Shown: positions 44,787-52,600 of the stretch, piece after piece
How positions within the stretch are numbered: the stretch's first letter is position 1
How the letters are laid out: each line of letters starts with the position of its first letter
Source of the DNA: Temperatibacter sp965603205
Lineage (GTDB): Bacteria; Pseudomonadota; Alphaproteobacteria; Sphingomonadales; Kordiimonadaceae
Assembly: GCA_965603205.1 (NCBI GenBank)
Contig: CBFDCC010000002.1
Location: 239,910 to 303,909, forward strand
Reading direction: 5' to 3'
Length of the DNA stretch: 64,000 bases
Notes under the pieces: model-generated
Database searches by the model: none
Seen by the model: the letters and a program-made list of their open reading frames with translations, nothing else
Told to the model about the DNA's origin: nothing
Position numbers and translations under genes: made by a program

Positions 44787-45125
44787 TTAACCTTTTGAAA
44801 CTGCACCGAAGGTAGCCATATCAATGATCTTCTGTCTTGGTTCTACAATCTCAAACTCCACATTTGATCTAGGAATTGTTTTACAAGCCAAAGAGAAGTT
44901 CTCTTCTCGCTCCTCTTGTGAAACATGAGCCATGCTCATTTTTCCCGTTTCAAATTCGCCCTCTACAATTTTAATTTTACAAATACCGCAGCCACCACGA
45001 CGGCACCCAACTGGCACTTTTGCAAAATTATGACGACCCAAGGCTTCTAATATTGTTTCACCCTCATGACTGGTAATTACCCTGTCATAACCAGAAATTT
45101 TTATTTCAAAACCCGCGCTAGTCAT
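44787..45125 (-). CDS. dmpQ: Plant-type [2Fe-2S] ferredoxin that reactivates catechol 2,3-dioxygenase
   Basis: 112 residues, XylT/DmpQ type. Cluster ligands are in PVGCRRGGCGICKIKIVEG plus a Cys in FSLACKTIP, the plant-type spacing C-x4-C-x2-C-xn-C. Family members reduce the inactivated Fe(III) of catechol 2,3-dioxygenase, whose gene follows 36 bp later. The gene starts 17 bp after the hydroxylase reductase. Confidence 0.92.
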   Translation of the reverse strand: MTSAGFEIKISGYDRVITSHEGETILEALGRHNFAKVPVGCRRGGCGICKIKIVEGEFETGKMSMAHVSQEEREENFSLACKTIPRSNVEFEIVEPRQKIIDMATFGAVSKG

Positions 45126-45142
45126 TCAGCCTAACCCCTTGG

Positions 45143-46201
45143 CTATATCCTCTTGAACAGTGGTGATTTCTTATCAATCTCTCCATCTGCTTGGCTTAAG
45201 AATTTCTCACAATAGATGTCATTTTCAAACAACCGACCCTTCATGAGCGCCTTAATCGAGGCTTCAATCATTGGTGGCGGCCCACATAAATAAGCTTGGT
45301 GGCCAGCAAAGGAGCCTTCGAAATATCTCTCTGCGGCTTCGTGAATATAACCTTCTTCACCATCCCAATCATCGTCATCTTTTTTATCCGAAAGCGCGGC
45401 AATATATTTGAAATTATCATGCTGCTTTTCTAAGCTCATGAAATAATCTTGATAGTAAAGGTCATCCTTTGAGCAGACACCGTGAAATAATGTTATAGCC
45501 TTTGAGTATCCATCACTGAGCAATTCATCAATCATCGATTTAGGACTAGATAGTCCCGTACCACCAGCGATAAAAATCATCGGCTTATCTTGTGATTTCC
45601 TCACAAAGAAATGGCCATATGGCGCAGAAAATGAAAGTGGGTCACCTTCTTTTAAACTATGATGCAGATAAGACGTGCCTAGCCCCCCCTCCACTAACCT
45701 GACATGTAATTCGATGTGATCAGATTTATGCGGCGAATTGGCAATTGAGAAAGCGCGCGCGCCCTTAACGGTTGGGATATCAAGTTGAACATATTGACCT
45801 GCCTGAAACTCAACCGCCTCATCTACTTTAATGATGATCTTTTTAACGATTGGTGTGACTTGTGAAATCTCAAGGACAGTTCCATTATAATCATTGATAG
45901 AGATATATTCTGCGTCTTCTTCTTCTTCAATATCCGCTTCTATCACAGCGTCGCTTTCAAGCGTGCAGGTACAAGCAAGAACCTTACCCTCTTCGCGTTC
46001 AAAATCCATGAGCGCAAAGGGCGACGCATCGCCCACATCTGTTTCGCCTTCAAGCACGTCCACTTTACAAGTGCTGCAAAGGCCATGGTTGCATTGATAA
46101 GGGATATAAATGCCCGCACGCAAACATGCGTCTAGGATCGTCTGCCCCTCTTCAACCTCGATCACTTCACCTATAGGCTCTATTGTCAGTTGATAGCTCA
46201 T
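45143..46201 (-). CDS. dmpP: Phenol hydroxylase reductase component P5
   Basis: 352 residues, passing electrons from NADH via FAD and a [2Fe-2S] cluster to the diiron oxygenase. The N-terminal ferredoxin domain has YIPYQCNHGLCSTCKVDV and a fourth Cys in VLACTCTLE. The FAD/NAD module has ARAFSIANSP (FAD), PMIFIAGGTGLSSPKSMIDE (NAD) and YLCGPPPMIEA. Its start overlaps the stop of the P4 gene by 1 bp. The C-terminus CEKFLSQAD is typical. Confidence 0.94.
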   Translation of the reverse strand: MSYQLTIEPIGEVIEVEEGQTILDACLRAGIYIPYQCNHGLCSTCKVDVLEGETDVGDASPFALMDFEREEGKVLACTCTLESDAVIEADIEEEEDAEYISINDYNGTVLEISQVTPIVKKIIIKVDEAVEFQAGQYVQLDIPTVKGARAFSIANSPHKSDHIELHVRLVEGGLGTSYLHHSLKEGDPLSFSAPYGHFFVRKSQDKPMIFIAGGTGLSSPKSMIDELLSDGYSKAITLFHGVCSKDDLYYQDYFMSLEKQHDNFKYIAALSDKKDDDDWDGEEGYIHEAAERYFEGSFAGHQAYLCGPPPMIEASIKALMKGRLFENDIYCEKFLSQADGEIDKKSPLFKRI

Positions 46202-46560
46202 TAGCAGTATGTCCCATTAATACCATCAAGGCCAGGTGTCCAAAACCGCACCAGTGACTTATGACCTAGACCATTCTCTTTAAGATTAGCGTCCATATCT
46301 GGCGTGAAATCTTCACCATTTAAGGTCCATTTAACCTCATCCCATTTAATTTTCTCAAAATCGGGATGTTGGCTATAAGCAGAAGGCAACAACTCACCAA
46401 CAAAAGCGGCGAATGGCATCTCTGGGGGTAGAGGAAAACATAAGGGCGCGCAGAACATTAAATGATTTTCCCAATTGATATACGTGAGCTGATTACCATG
46501 GAAATTTTCCACTTTATCTTTTGCTTCAAACTCATATTCACCGATACTAACTACAGCCAT
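46201..46560 (-). CDS. dmpO: Phenol hydroxylase component P4
   Basis: 119 residues of the phenol hydroxylase conserved region family. Signature: VENFHGNQLTYINWENHLMF then CFPLPPEMPFAAFV and the WTLNGEDFTPD segment. DmpO is a small alpha-type subunit of the (LNO)2 oxygenase. The gene overlaps dmpP by 1 bp and lies 54 bp after dmpN. The function is certain from family and operon position. Confidence 0.93.
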   Translation of the reverse strand: MAVVSIGEYEFEAKDKVENFHGNQLTYINWENHLMFCAPLCFPLPPEMPFAAFVGELLPSAYSQHPDFEKIKWDEVKWTLNGEDFTPDMDANLKENGLGHKSLVRFWTPGLDGINGTYC

Positions 46561-46614
46561 TTCATCATTCCTTTTTATCTAAATTCTCGATTTTGATCCC
46601 TTAGGTGTGACCCC

Positions 46615-48132
46615 CTAGGCCTGCGTGCGATGCTTTTGCCACTCGTCCCACAGTTTTTGATCAGGAGAACCTTCGTAATCCAAGTTATCTACACCCAAAT
46701 TCATATTGTACCATTTGAGCACATCCTCAAGTCCAGCACCGCCACAGTTGCCTTGGTAAATTTGATGAACGGGCAACCATGCCTGCACATATTTTTTGGG
46801 CTCATAGTCAAAGATGTCCTTACAGCCATCCGAGCAGGTGTGATAAGTATCACCCTCAAACTCAGAGTTTCGAAATGAAATGGTCTTTGGATCATCCATC
46901 TCGGTAAAGCCCATCGGGATTTGGCAAACCTGACATAGCATAGGCAAACTATTGTTGTAAAAACGGCGCCCAGCCTTAGCTTCTTCACCAAGATATTCAA
47001 TCCGAGGACGGTAGTATTTATCAAAAGAGTCTGGGTATTTCTCAGATAACCAATCAAGTTCTTCTTTATTTGGTGTCCAAGTATGGAAGTTAGCAGCCTG
47101 CGTATAATTATAGAAAATATGCCATGCCTGGTGGGAAATATGCTGAGATTCTTTAGTAGCAATATCTGCATATTTTGGCGGTTTAATACCATAACGCTCT
47201 AGATCTTTAAATAACGCACCACCCGCTTCTGTGAAGTAGATATCCCAAGCCTCAGCCCATGACATCACACGCTTTGGCAGCATATAGTCCATCATCATAC
47301 CCACAAGCGAAAGCAAACGCGTACCACGCCAGAACCATTTATCCATCCAGCGCTGAACGATTGGAATATTACGTTCATCCTGCTCTAGCATAAATTTAAT
47401 CACCTCAAGGCCTAGCGTCATATGACGGGCCTCATCAGACTGAGCAGAAAAACCAAATGTTACTGTTGCCATATCGCCGTTAAAGGCAGCACCAGACATA
47501 AAGGGAACGAACAGTAAGTTCGTTAACACATACTCAAAAGCAAAAGAGATTGAGGTTAGAAATTCAAATGGACCAGCAGTGCGTGCATCATCAAAGAATG
47601 ATTTTGGCACTGATAAGAACCAAACCCTGTCATGCATATAAGGGCCACTGTGAAGACCATCAAAATATTTATTATAGTGGCTCATTGCGTGAATTTGAGT
47701 TTGCACATGGCGTAATTCGTCAATAGCCTGCATCTGACATGCCACACGCGGGCCAACACCACGGAAATGACGACCCACATGGGTAAAACCGCGTGCCGCC
47801 TGATATTCCAGCGGTGATACACCATTTAAAAACAACTTGAGTGCATTCACATAACGCGCATCTGTTATCCCTAGATGACCATTATTTTGTGAGAAGCTAT
47901 CAATAACAGCGTATAGTTTCTTCTCTTTTTCAGATTGGAATTTCCAATAAGCATCCATCGTAAGGCGGAAAGGATCTTCCCATCCATCCCAATCATGAAT
48001 ATGAATACCTTCATAATTATCATAAGGATAAACTTTATCCATCGGCTGATAGGTTGTCTCCCAGTCTAACCCGCGCGTCAGCATTGAGTAGCGTTGTTTA
48101 ATGCCTAATTTTTTCTTTTTCTTATCGACCAT
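46615..48132 (-). CDS. dmpN: Phenol hydroxylase large subunit P3 (diiron oxygenase)
   Basis: 505-residue catalytic subunit hydroxylating phenol (and methylphenols) to catechols with O2. Two EXXH iron-binding motifs are visible, in QAIDELRHVQTQIHAM and AQSDEARHMTLGLEV. The C-terminal YHS-type zinc site has Cys ligands in PMLCQVCQIPM and YHTCSDGCKDIF. Length and all ligands are normal. The order P0-P1-P2-P3-P4-P5 is intact around it. Phenol hydroxylase rather than toluene monooxygenase is supported by presence of DmpK and DmpO and the downstream meta pathway. Confidence 0.96.
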   Translation of the reverse strand: MVDKKKKKLGIKQRYSMLTRGLDWETTYQPMDKVYPYDNYEGIHIHDWDGWEDPFRLTMDAYWKFQSEKEKKLYAVIDSFSQNNGHLGITDARYVNALKLFLNGVSPLEYQAARGFTHVGRHFRGVGPRVACQMQAIDELRHVQTQIHAMSHYNKYFDGLHSGPYMHDRVWFLSVPKSFFDDARTAGPFEFLTSISFAFEYVLTNLLFVPFMSGAAFNGDMATVTFGFSAQSDEARHMTLGLEVIKFMLEQDERNIPIVQRWMDKWFWRGTRLLSLVGMMMDYMLPKRVMSWAEAWDIYFTEAGGALFKDLERYGIKPPKYADIATKESQHISHQAWHIFYNYTQAANFHTWTPNKEELDWLSEKYPDSFDKYYRPRIEYLGEEAKAGRRFYNNSLPMLCQVCQIPMGFTEMDDPKTISFRNSEFEGDTYHTCSDGCKDIFDYEPKKYVQAWLPVHQIYQGNCGGAGLEDVLKWYNMNLGVDNLDYEGSPDQKLWDEWQKHRTQA

Positions 48133-48145
48133 GACGACTTCCCTC

Positions 48146-48418
48146 TTATATATTCCAGCTCAATTCAAAATAATCATCTTCTTCATCAACATTGCCTGCA
48201 ATACTGACAACACTAAGAAGAAGCTCTTGGACGTCCCACTCACGCCCGAGTAATTCTTCAACGGTTTCCTGTTTGACTATTAAGCGGTGTTCGCAATCAA
48301 TTTTGACCATCGCAGGATAAAATGTCGCAACAGCATTAGGATTATCTTTCTCAATTGCATCAATGATTGGCCTGGCATCATCATTATTTTGTAACGTTAT
48401 GGATACTTTTCTACTCAT
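48146..48418 (-). CDS. dmpM: Phenol hydroxylase regulatory component P2
   Basis: 90 residues, cofactor-free effector protein that docks on the oxygenase and tunes turnover (MmoB/DmpM family). MSRKVSITLQNNDDARPIID at the start, the central VATFYPAMVKIDCEHRLI and acidic C-terminus NVDEEDDYFELSWNI are typical. Starts 16 bp after P1 and ends 13 bp before P3. Confidence 0.94.
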   Translation of the reverse strand: MSRKVSITLQNNDDARPIIDAIEKDNPNAVATFYPAMVKIDCEHRLIVKQETVEELLGREWDVQELLLSVVSIAGNVDEEDDYFELSWNI

Positions 48419-48434
48419 GATTTAATCCTTCATT

Positions 48435-49439
48435 TTATGCTGAAATTTCTATGCCGGACTTAGATGCCCTTTTGATTAATCTGCTACGAATATCCTCTAG
48501 TGCTGCATCGGCGTCATCGCCCAACACGTGGTGGGCAAGTGGTTTGAATGCAGCCAGCGCCTCATCCATCCATTTCTTCATCCATGCTTGAATAAGCGCT
48601 AAGTTTGCAGCGCTTTCATTTGCAGTAACTTTCATAAGGTGATCAACCCAACGGATTTCATCCTTTTCCCATTCCTGCATGAACTGACTCAGCAGCGACA
48701 GGGGCGTGCCACCATGGGCTAGGCCTGCTTCATCGAAATATTGATAGAAGAGCGGGAGCATAACACCATCCATACAAAAATTTTGTGCTACACAAAGCTC
48801 GAACCAATCATCAAGAACAAAGCTGTTTTCCTGCATGCGTCGCACGCCTTGCCACAGATCGCGTTCCACCCAATCTATTTTGGCTTGATCTAAACTATGA
48901 CCCGTATTGTCATCTAGTTGCAGGCCAATACGGCTGATAATCTGCGCCATACCAAGATGGTCCATAGCCGCATATAACCCAACCTGGCTTATTGCTGTGC
49001 CATATGCCTTGTCAGAAAAATCACAGTTATTCATATTTGCGCCCCACTCAAAGTGGCGTAGAGGCAATAAATAATCTTTTACTTTTTGTTGCCACTCAGC
49101 GCTCATCAATGTGAGCAATTTACCTTTATCAACAAATTTAAAATTACTCTCTTCAGCTTCCATCAGCTTGTGGCGCGCCATCGTATATGTGCCGTAATAT
49201 AGCTGGCGTGGATCATTGAATGTGTACCAATCTTCCATCACAATCTTAGTCAAGCTGGTGTCATATAATTCACGCGAAGGATCCCATGTCGGGCGATAAT
49301 GAAAATTCGCTGTTGGCTGTACATCCCACGTAGCCTCTTGGTACCGCGTTGCGGGCTTGTCACTACCTAGTCGTTTTGCGATATGCTCATAGGTTTGACG
49401 CCTAGGTTGGATCACATTTGTTTTAATTTCAATACTCAC
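48435..49439 (-). CDS. dmpL: Phenol hydroxylase beta-type subunit P1
   Basis: 334 residues, structurally diiron-like but catalytically silent subunit that scaffolds DmpN. Typical segments: RRQTYEHIAKRLGSDKPATR, YRPTWDPSRELYDTSL, VMEDWYTFNDPRQLYYGTY, and the WVERDLWQGVRRMQENSF helix. The start overlaps the dmpK stop by 4 bp. It lacks the EXXH iron set, as expected for the family. Confidence 0.94.
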   Translation of the reverse strand: MSIEIKTNVIQPRRQTYEHIAKRLGSDKPATRYQEATWDVQPTANFHYRPTWDPSRELYDTSLTKIVMEDWYTFNDPRQLYYGTYTMARHKLMEAEESNFKFVDKGKLLTLMSAEWQQKVKDYLLPLRHFEWGANMNNCDFSDKAYGTAISQVGLYAAMDHLGMAQIISRIGLQLDDNTGHSLDQAKIDWVERDLWQGVRRMQENSFVLDDWFELCVAQNFCMDGVMLPLFYQYFDEAGLAHGGTPLSLLSQFMQEWEKDEIRWVDHLMKVTANESAANLALIQAWMKKWMDEALAAFKPLAHHVLGDDADAALEDIRSRLIKRASKSGIEISA

Positions 49440-49789
49440 TTAAAATCTCCCAGTTGAACTACATTTTCTGTGTTTTCCCGCCCTTGAGATGGGATCAAAT
49501 CATTATCTGTCTGTGCGTGTATATGCAGCTTTGGCGGTCGCCCCGCTGCCAATTTGGCGTAGACCTCCTGTATGTCTGCATTACAATCAATTTTAGAAAC
49601 ATGGTTGGTTTCGCAAAATTCTTTAAAGGCTTCATAAGGCATGACAAGCTCTATGGTCAGCTCCTTAAAACCAACAGTGAATTCAAATTCTAAAAACACA
49701 TTTTTACGTATGCCAAATACGCAAACGCTCTTCTGGTATTCGGTTAAACGATCCCGCTCATTTTTTTTTCTATTATCCATTTGATTCAT
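49436..49789 (-). CDS. dmpK: Phenol hydroxylase assembly component P0
   Basis: 117 residues of the DmpK family, which helps load iron into the apo-oxygenase and is not part of the final enzyme. Core RKNVFLEFEFTVGFKELTIE and FKEFCETNHVSKIDCNADIQ. It is the first gene of the operon; the ATG at 49,789 (or 49,780) lies about 35-45 bp after a sigma54 promoter. The C-terminal tail (ENTVVQ-like region) overlaps dmpL by 4 bp. Confidence 0.9.
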   Translation of the reverse strand: MNQMDNRKKNERDRLTEYQKSVCVFGIRKNVFLEFEFTVGFKELTIELVMPYEAFKEFCETNHVSKIDCNADIQEVYAKLAAGRPPKLHIHAQTDNDLIPSQGRENTENVVQLGDFK

Positions 49790-49823
49790 TCACCCTACAT
49801 TTCCCATTATCCACCTTCTTATT

Positions 49824-49840
49824 AGCAAGGACCGAGCCAA
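49824..49840 (-). promoter_or_regulatory. Sigma54 (-24/-12) promoter of the phenol operon
   Basis: On the minus strand: TTGGCTCGGTCCTTGCT. It has the GG and GC dinucleotides 10 bp apart and differs little from consensus TGGCAC-N5-TTGC. It lies 35 bp before dmpK. The sigma54 activator at 58,428 is the obvious regulator. Confidence 0.85.
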
Positions 49841-49957
49841 AATAACGCCCTACTAAAATAACCTTTAACATACTGATATTACTGTCTTATTTTATATATA
49901 ATCTCTTTTTCTTGTTCTAAGGCGCGGTTATTTAATGAAATGATCAAATAAAATTAA

Positions 49958-50593
49958 TTACTGATTGAGCATTTCATCAATCGCGGCAAAACCCTCGGGC
50001 TTCACTGCCAAAAACGAGGGACGCTTTACTAATCTAAGCAGCCATTCCTCTAGGTTTTTAAAGTCATCATCAAAAGTCAAACCATAGCCAACAGCCAATG
50101 ACAGTCGTGGAATTAACGCACATTCAGCTACGGAGAAGGCATCAAAGAAAAATGTCTTATCAGCTAATTTTTCGGATAAACTTTTTTGTAAGCCTTGCCA
50201 TGCTGGTGCTATTTCCTCTAGCTCTGCCTTAATATCGACGCTGCCATCACTTTCTCGAACTTTCTTGATGAAAGGAAAAAGAATTTTACCTATTTTGGTG
50301 TCACTATCATTATGAATTTGCCTAATAACCGCACGCTGCTCTGCGGAGCCTGGCATCAAGTTATATTCGGGGAATTTATCCACTAAATATTCAATGATGA
50401 TCGCTGACTCATACAGCACTAAACCATCACTGATCAAAACAGGCACAGATGCATTAGGATTTAATGCAACAACGTCTGGATGCTTTTTCCCTAGCTCAAC
50501 AGCAATCTCTTCAACTTCCACACCGATTTCACTTAGAAAAAGCCTTACTTTCCAACAAAAAGGGCAGTCTGGTCTATGATAAAGTTTCATCAT
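49958..50593 (-). CDS. Glutathione S-transferase family protein
   Basis: 211 residues from the tandem ATG at 50,593 (TAGGTGG ribosome site). N-terminal thioredoxin fold with YHRPDCPFCWKVRLFLSEIG, so a Cys-x-x-Cys motif is present as in glutaredoxin-like/omega or beta GSTs, then NPNASVPVLISDGLVLYES with the cis-Pro and Ser that bind glutathione. The C-terminal all-helical domain follows. It sits 6 bp after the HCCA isomerase-like gene, also glutathione-dependent, so the two likely act together on an aromatic intermediate or in detoxification. Ends 117 bp before the phenol-operon promoter. Confidence 0.88.
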   Translation of the reverse strand: MMKLYHRPDCPFCWKVRLFLSEIGVEVEEIAVELGKKHPDVVALNPNASVPVLISDGLVLYESAIIIEYLVDKFPEYNLMPGSAEQRAVIRQIHNDSDTKIGKILFPFIKKVRESDGSVDIKAELEEIAPAWQGLQKSLSEKLADKTFFFDAFSVAECALIPRLSLAVGYGLTFDDDFKNLEEWLLRLVKRPSFLAVKPEGFAAIDEMLNQ

Positions 50594-50599
50594 AACCAC

Positions 50600-51193
50600 C
50601 TACAGTTTTCTAAGTCTAAGTTCATGTAAGTGATCGCTCAGATGGTCTATCCGGTCATTACCCCAGAACATTTGATCACCCACGACAAAGGATGGCACAC
50701 CAAAGATACCGAGCTCCTGCGCTTCTTCCCAGTTTGCTTCAAGCTGGTCATGTAGGTTCTGATTACTAATGGCGCGTTTAATGGCGCCTTGGCCCAGACC
50801 TATTTCTTCGCCAACCTCTAATAAAACTTTTTCTTCGCCAATGTTGCGACCCTCTGCCCACTCTTTGCGCATAACCTCAACTACATAAGCTTCTAAGAGG
50901 CCTTCTTTTTCTGCGATTAATGAGACAACACCAGCAAGTGTTGGATCAGTTTCAATGGGTGGCGGCGTAAAGGGTATGCCCATCAAACGCGCATGACGGG
51001 CCACATCTTGTCTAACAAGAGGGATTTTTTTCTTTGCTCTTTCTGGTGCAGACCGACCGGCCCAAGCACCAAATGGCTTCCAATTTATCTTCGTATGATA
51101 ATCATCAAGAACGGCAAACATCCGTTTAGACGCCAAATAACAATAAGGGCTTCTAAAGTTAAAAAATATGCTTATGTCCACGGGCTTTATCAT
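50600..51193 (-). CDS. DsbA-family / 2-hydroxychromene-2-carboxylate isomerase-like protein
   Basis: 197 residues from ATG 51,193; the ORF extends to 51,235, but that start lies within the terminator hairpin and has no ribosome site. Kappa-GST/DsbA fold: ISIFFNFRSPYCYLASKRMF (Ser rather than CxxC, as in HCCA isomerases), KPFGAWAGRSAPERAKKKIP, and the closing GIFGVPSFVVGDQMFWGNDR with cis-Pro and glutathione contacts. HCCA isomerase acts in naphthalene degradation; in a phenol cluster it may act on another ring-cleavage product or serve as a general glutathione-dependent isomerase. Paired with the GST 6 bp downstream. Confidence 0.85.
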   Translation of the reverse strand: MIKPVDISIFFNFRSPYCYLASKRMFAVLDDYHTKINWKPFGAWAGRSAPERAKKKIPLVRQDVARHARLMGIPFTPPPIETDPTLAGVVSLIAEKEGLLEAYVVEVMRKEWAEGRNIGEEKVLLEVGEEIGLGQGAIKRAISNQNLHDQLEANWEEAQELGIFGVPSFVVGDQMFWGNDRIDHLSDHLHELRLRKL

Positions 51194-51212
51194 AATATTT
51201 TCCAGTAATTTA

Positions 51213-51249
51213 AAAAAGATATGGGCCAGAGGCACAAGCCTCTAGCCCA
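51213..51249 (-). terminator. Intrinsic terminator after the DUF1329 gene
   Basis: On the minus strand: TGGGCTAGAGGC / GCCTCTGGCCCA around a TTGT loop, followed by TATCTTTTTT. Strong Rho-independent terminator for the transport operon, located before the HCCA isomerase-like gene. Confidence 0.85.
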
Positions 51250-51258
51250 ATGATTATT

Positions 51259-52563
51259 TTACTTACCTTTAACGCGCATATTCTGAACGGTGAATAATTT
51301 GCGTGGGTTCATCTTGCTGTCTACTTGGCCTTTAAATTGACCTGTAGTACAATGTTCACCCTGAACATCGAGCATCATGAAGCTGTCATCAATCGAAACC
51401 CCAGAGCCTTTGTTCTTTGGTAGGTGATAATCAGGGTGTGCCTGACCAATTAGGAAAGTTTTCCATAGATCACCCTTGCGGTCATAGATCATTGTACGTG
51501 GTAGTGTGAATGTTTCAGCATCTACATAATGAACACGCTTACTGATTGGGTGGTTTTTATCAACTGGCGTTGACTCAAGTACGTGAATTTTACGCAACTG
51601 CCATGTAATCTGCGGGAAACATTTACCCTTGTCGCCAAATTCCACAAACTTATAGCCATCGCTCATTTTATGATCTTCGGTAAGTGTTACCTGATCATGA
51701 CGATAGAAAGGCATAAGCACGTCTTTTGTACCCTTATAGGCCCAGTTCATATCAGAGATACGACCATTGTAGCCTTCGAAATCCTCAATCATCAGATCCG
51801 CGCCAAGGAATGAATCAGTAACTTGACCTGTGGACAAACGACGCACGCGACGTTGGAAACCAAGATATAGCCACGCATTATCCGCCTTGAGATCATTTTC
51901 ATTGCGGTGAATGAGAAGCTGTGTATTTTTAACGTCAAATGGCTCTAACACTTGCACATAAATAGCACGGAAAAGGTCAGCCGCATTCTTTGGCAGATCA
52001 GGTTTTGGTGCATCATTAACGCGGTGTTTCAGATTCAAGAAGTGGAAATTAAATTTTAATGTTCGCTCTAACTTACCCGACTTTAAATCACGGAACTTCC
52101 AGTAAAATGGTGCAATAGCAGCATTATCACCCCAGTTGTAACCATATTTAAAGTTAAAGGCTAATTTCTCACCCGCGCGTGGGTCATTTACATCTGGCTC
52201 AGCAGGGAAAGGACGGCCGGTAACAAAACCATTAATCTCACCCGGCGTATCGCCCAGTGACACCTTGCCCAAATTATCCCTTGTTGCCTGAATATAATTA
52301 TCACTCAGCTTAAACGGCATTGTCTCACCAACCGTCATACTGGTCCAGCCCTTTGAGATAAACTCATACATGCTCTCATCAAGAATGGATTTGAATTGCT
52401 CAACATTATTTTGATCAATCACTGTCCCAGCTGACAGGCCCTCAAATGTAGGCACGCCATTTTTATAAGGGAAAAATGAACTATCCACATCATCAGCTAT
52501 GGTTGGGGTCGCGGTAAATGCGGCTGTAAGACCTATCATTAAACTTGCTATTTGTTTTTTCAT
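51259..52563 (-). CDS. DUF1329 outer-membrane lipoprotein-sorting-like protein
   Basis: 434 residues from ATG 52,563 (AGGAT upstream; the longer frame is rejected because this ATG begins a clean signal peptide MKKQIASLMIGLTAAFTATP ending near TIADD). Exported periplasmic or outer-membrane protein of the DUF1329 family with an LolA/LolB-like fold. Segments VLEPFDVKNTQLLIHRNEND and DPLYRK-free; C-terminus DVQGEHCTTGQFKGQVDSKM. It is the last gene of a four-gene set with DUF1302, an RND permease and a Ycf48-like lipoprotein. These families recur together near aromatic and steroid degradation genes, where a role in hydrophobic substrate handling is suspected but unproven. Confidence 0.88.
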   Translation of the reverse strand: MKKQIASLMIGLTAAFTATPTIADDVDSSFFPYKNGVPTFEGLSAGTVIDQNNVEQFKSILDESMYEFISKGWTSMTVGETMPFKLSDNYIQATRDNLGKVSLGDTPGEINGFVTGRPFPAEPDVNDPRAGEKLAFNFKYGYNWGDNAAIAPFYWKFRDLKSGKLERTLKFNFHFLNLKHRVNDAPKPDLPKNAADLFRAIYVQVLEPFDVKNTQLLIHRNENDLKADNAWLYLGFQRRVRRLSTGQVTDSFLGADLMIEDFEGYNGRISDMNWAYKGTKDVLMPFYRHDQVTLTEDHKMSDGYKFVEFGDKGKCFPQITWQLRKIHVLESTPVDKNHPISKRVHYVDAETFTLPRTMIYDRKGDLWKTFLIGQAHPDYHLPKNKGSGVSIDDSFMMLDVQGEHCTTGQFKGQVDSKMNPRKLFTVQNMRVKGK

Positions 52564-52600
52564 CTTATGTATCCTTTCAGATATTATCTTTAAATTTGGC

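Noticed and set aside
46701..47192. Minus-strand ORF of 163 codons within dmpN
   Set aside because: Alternate frame of the phenol hydroxylase large subunit, which is strongly conserved.
49942..49951. ATGATCAAAT as a half-site of a XylR/DmpR upstream activating sequence
   Set aside because: Only half of the expected 16-bp palindrome, and AT-rich sequence gives such matches easily.
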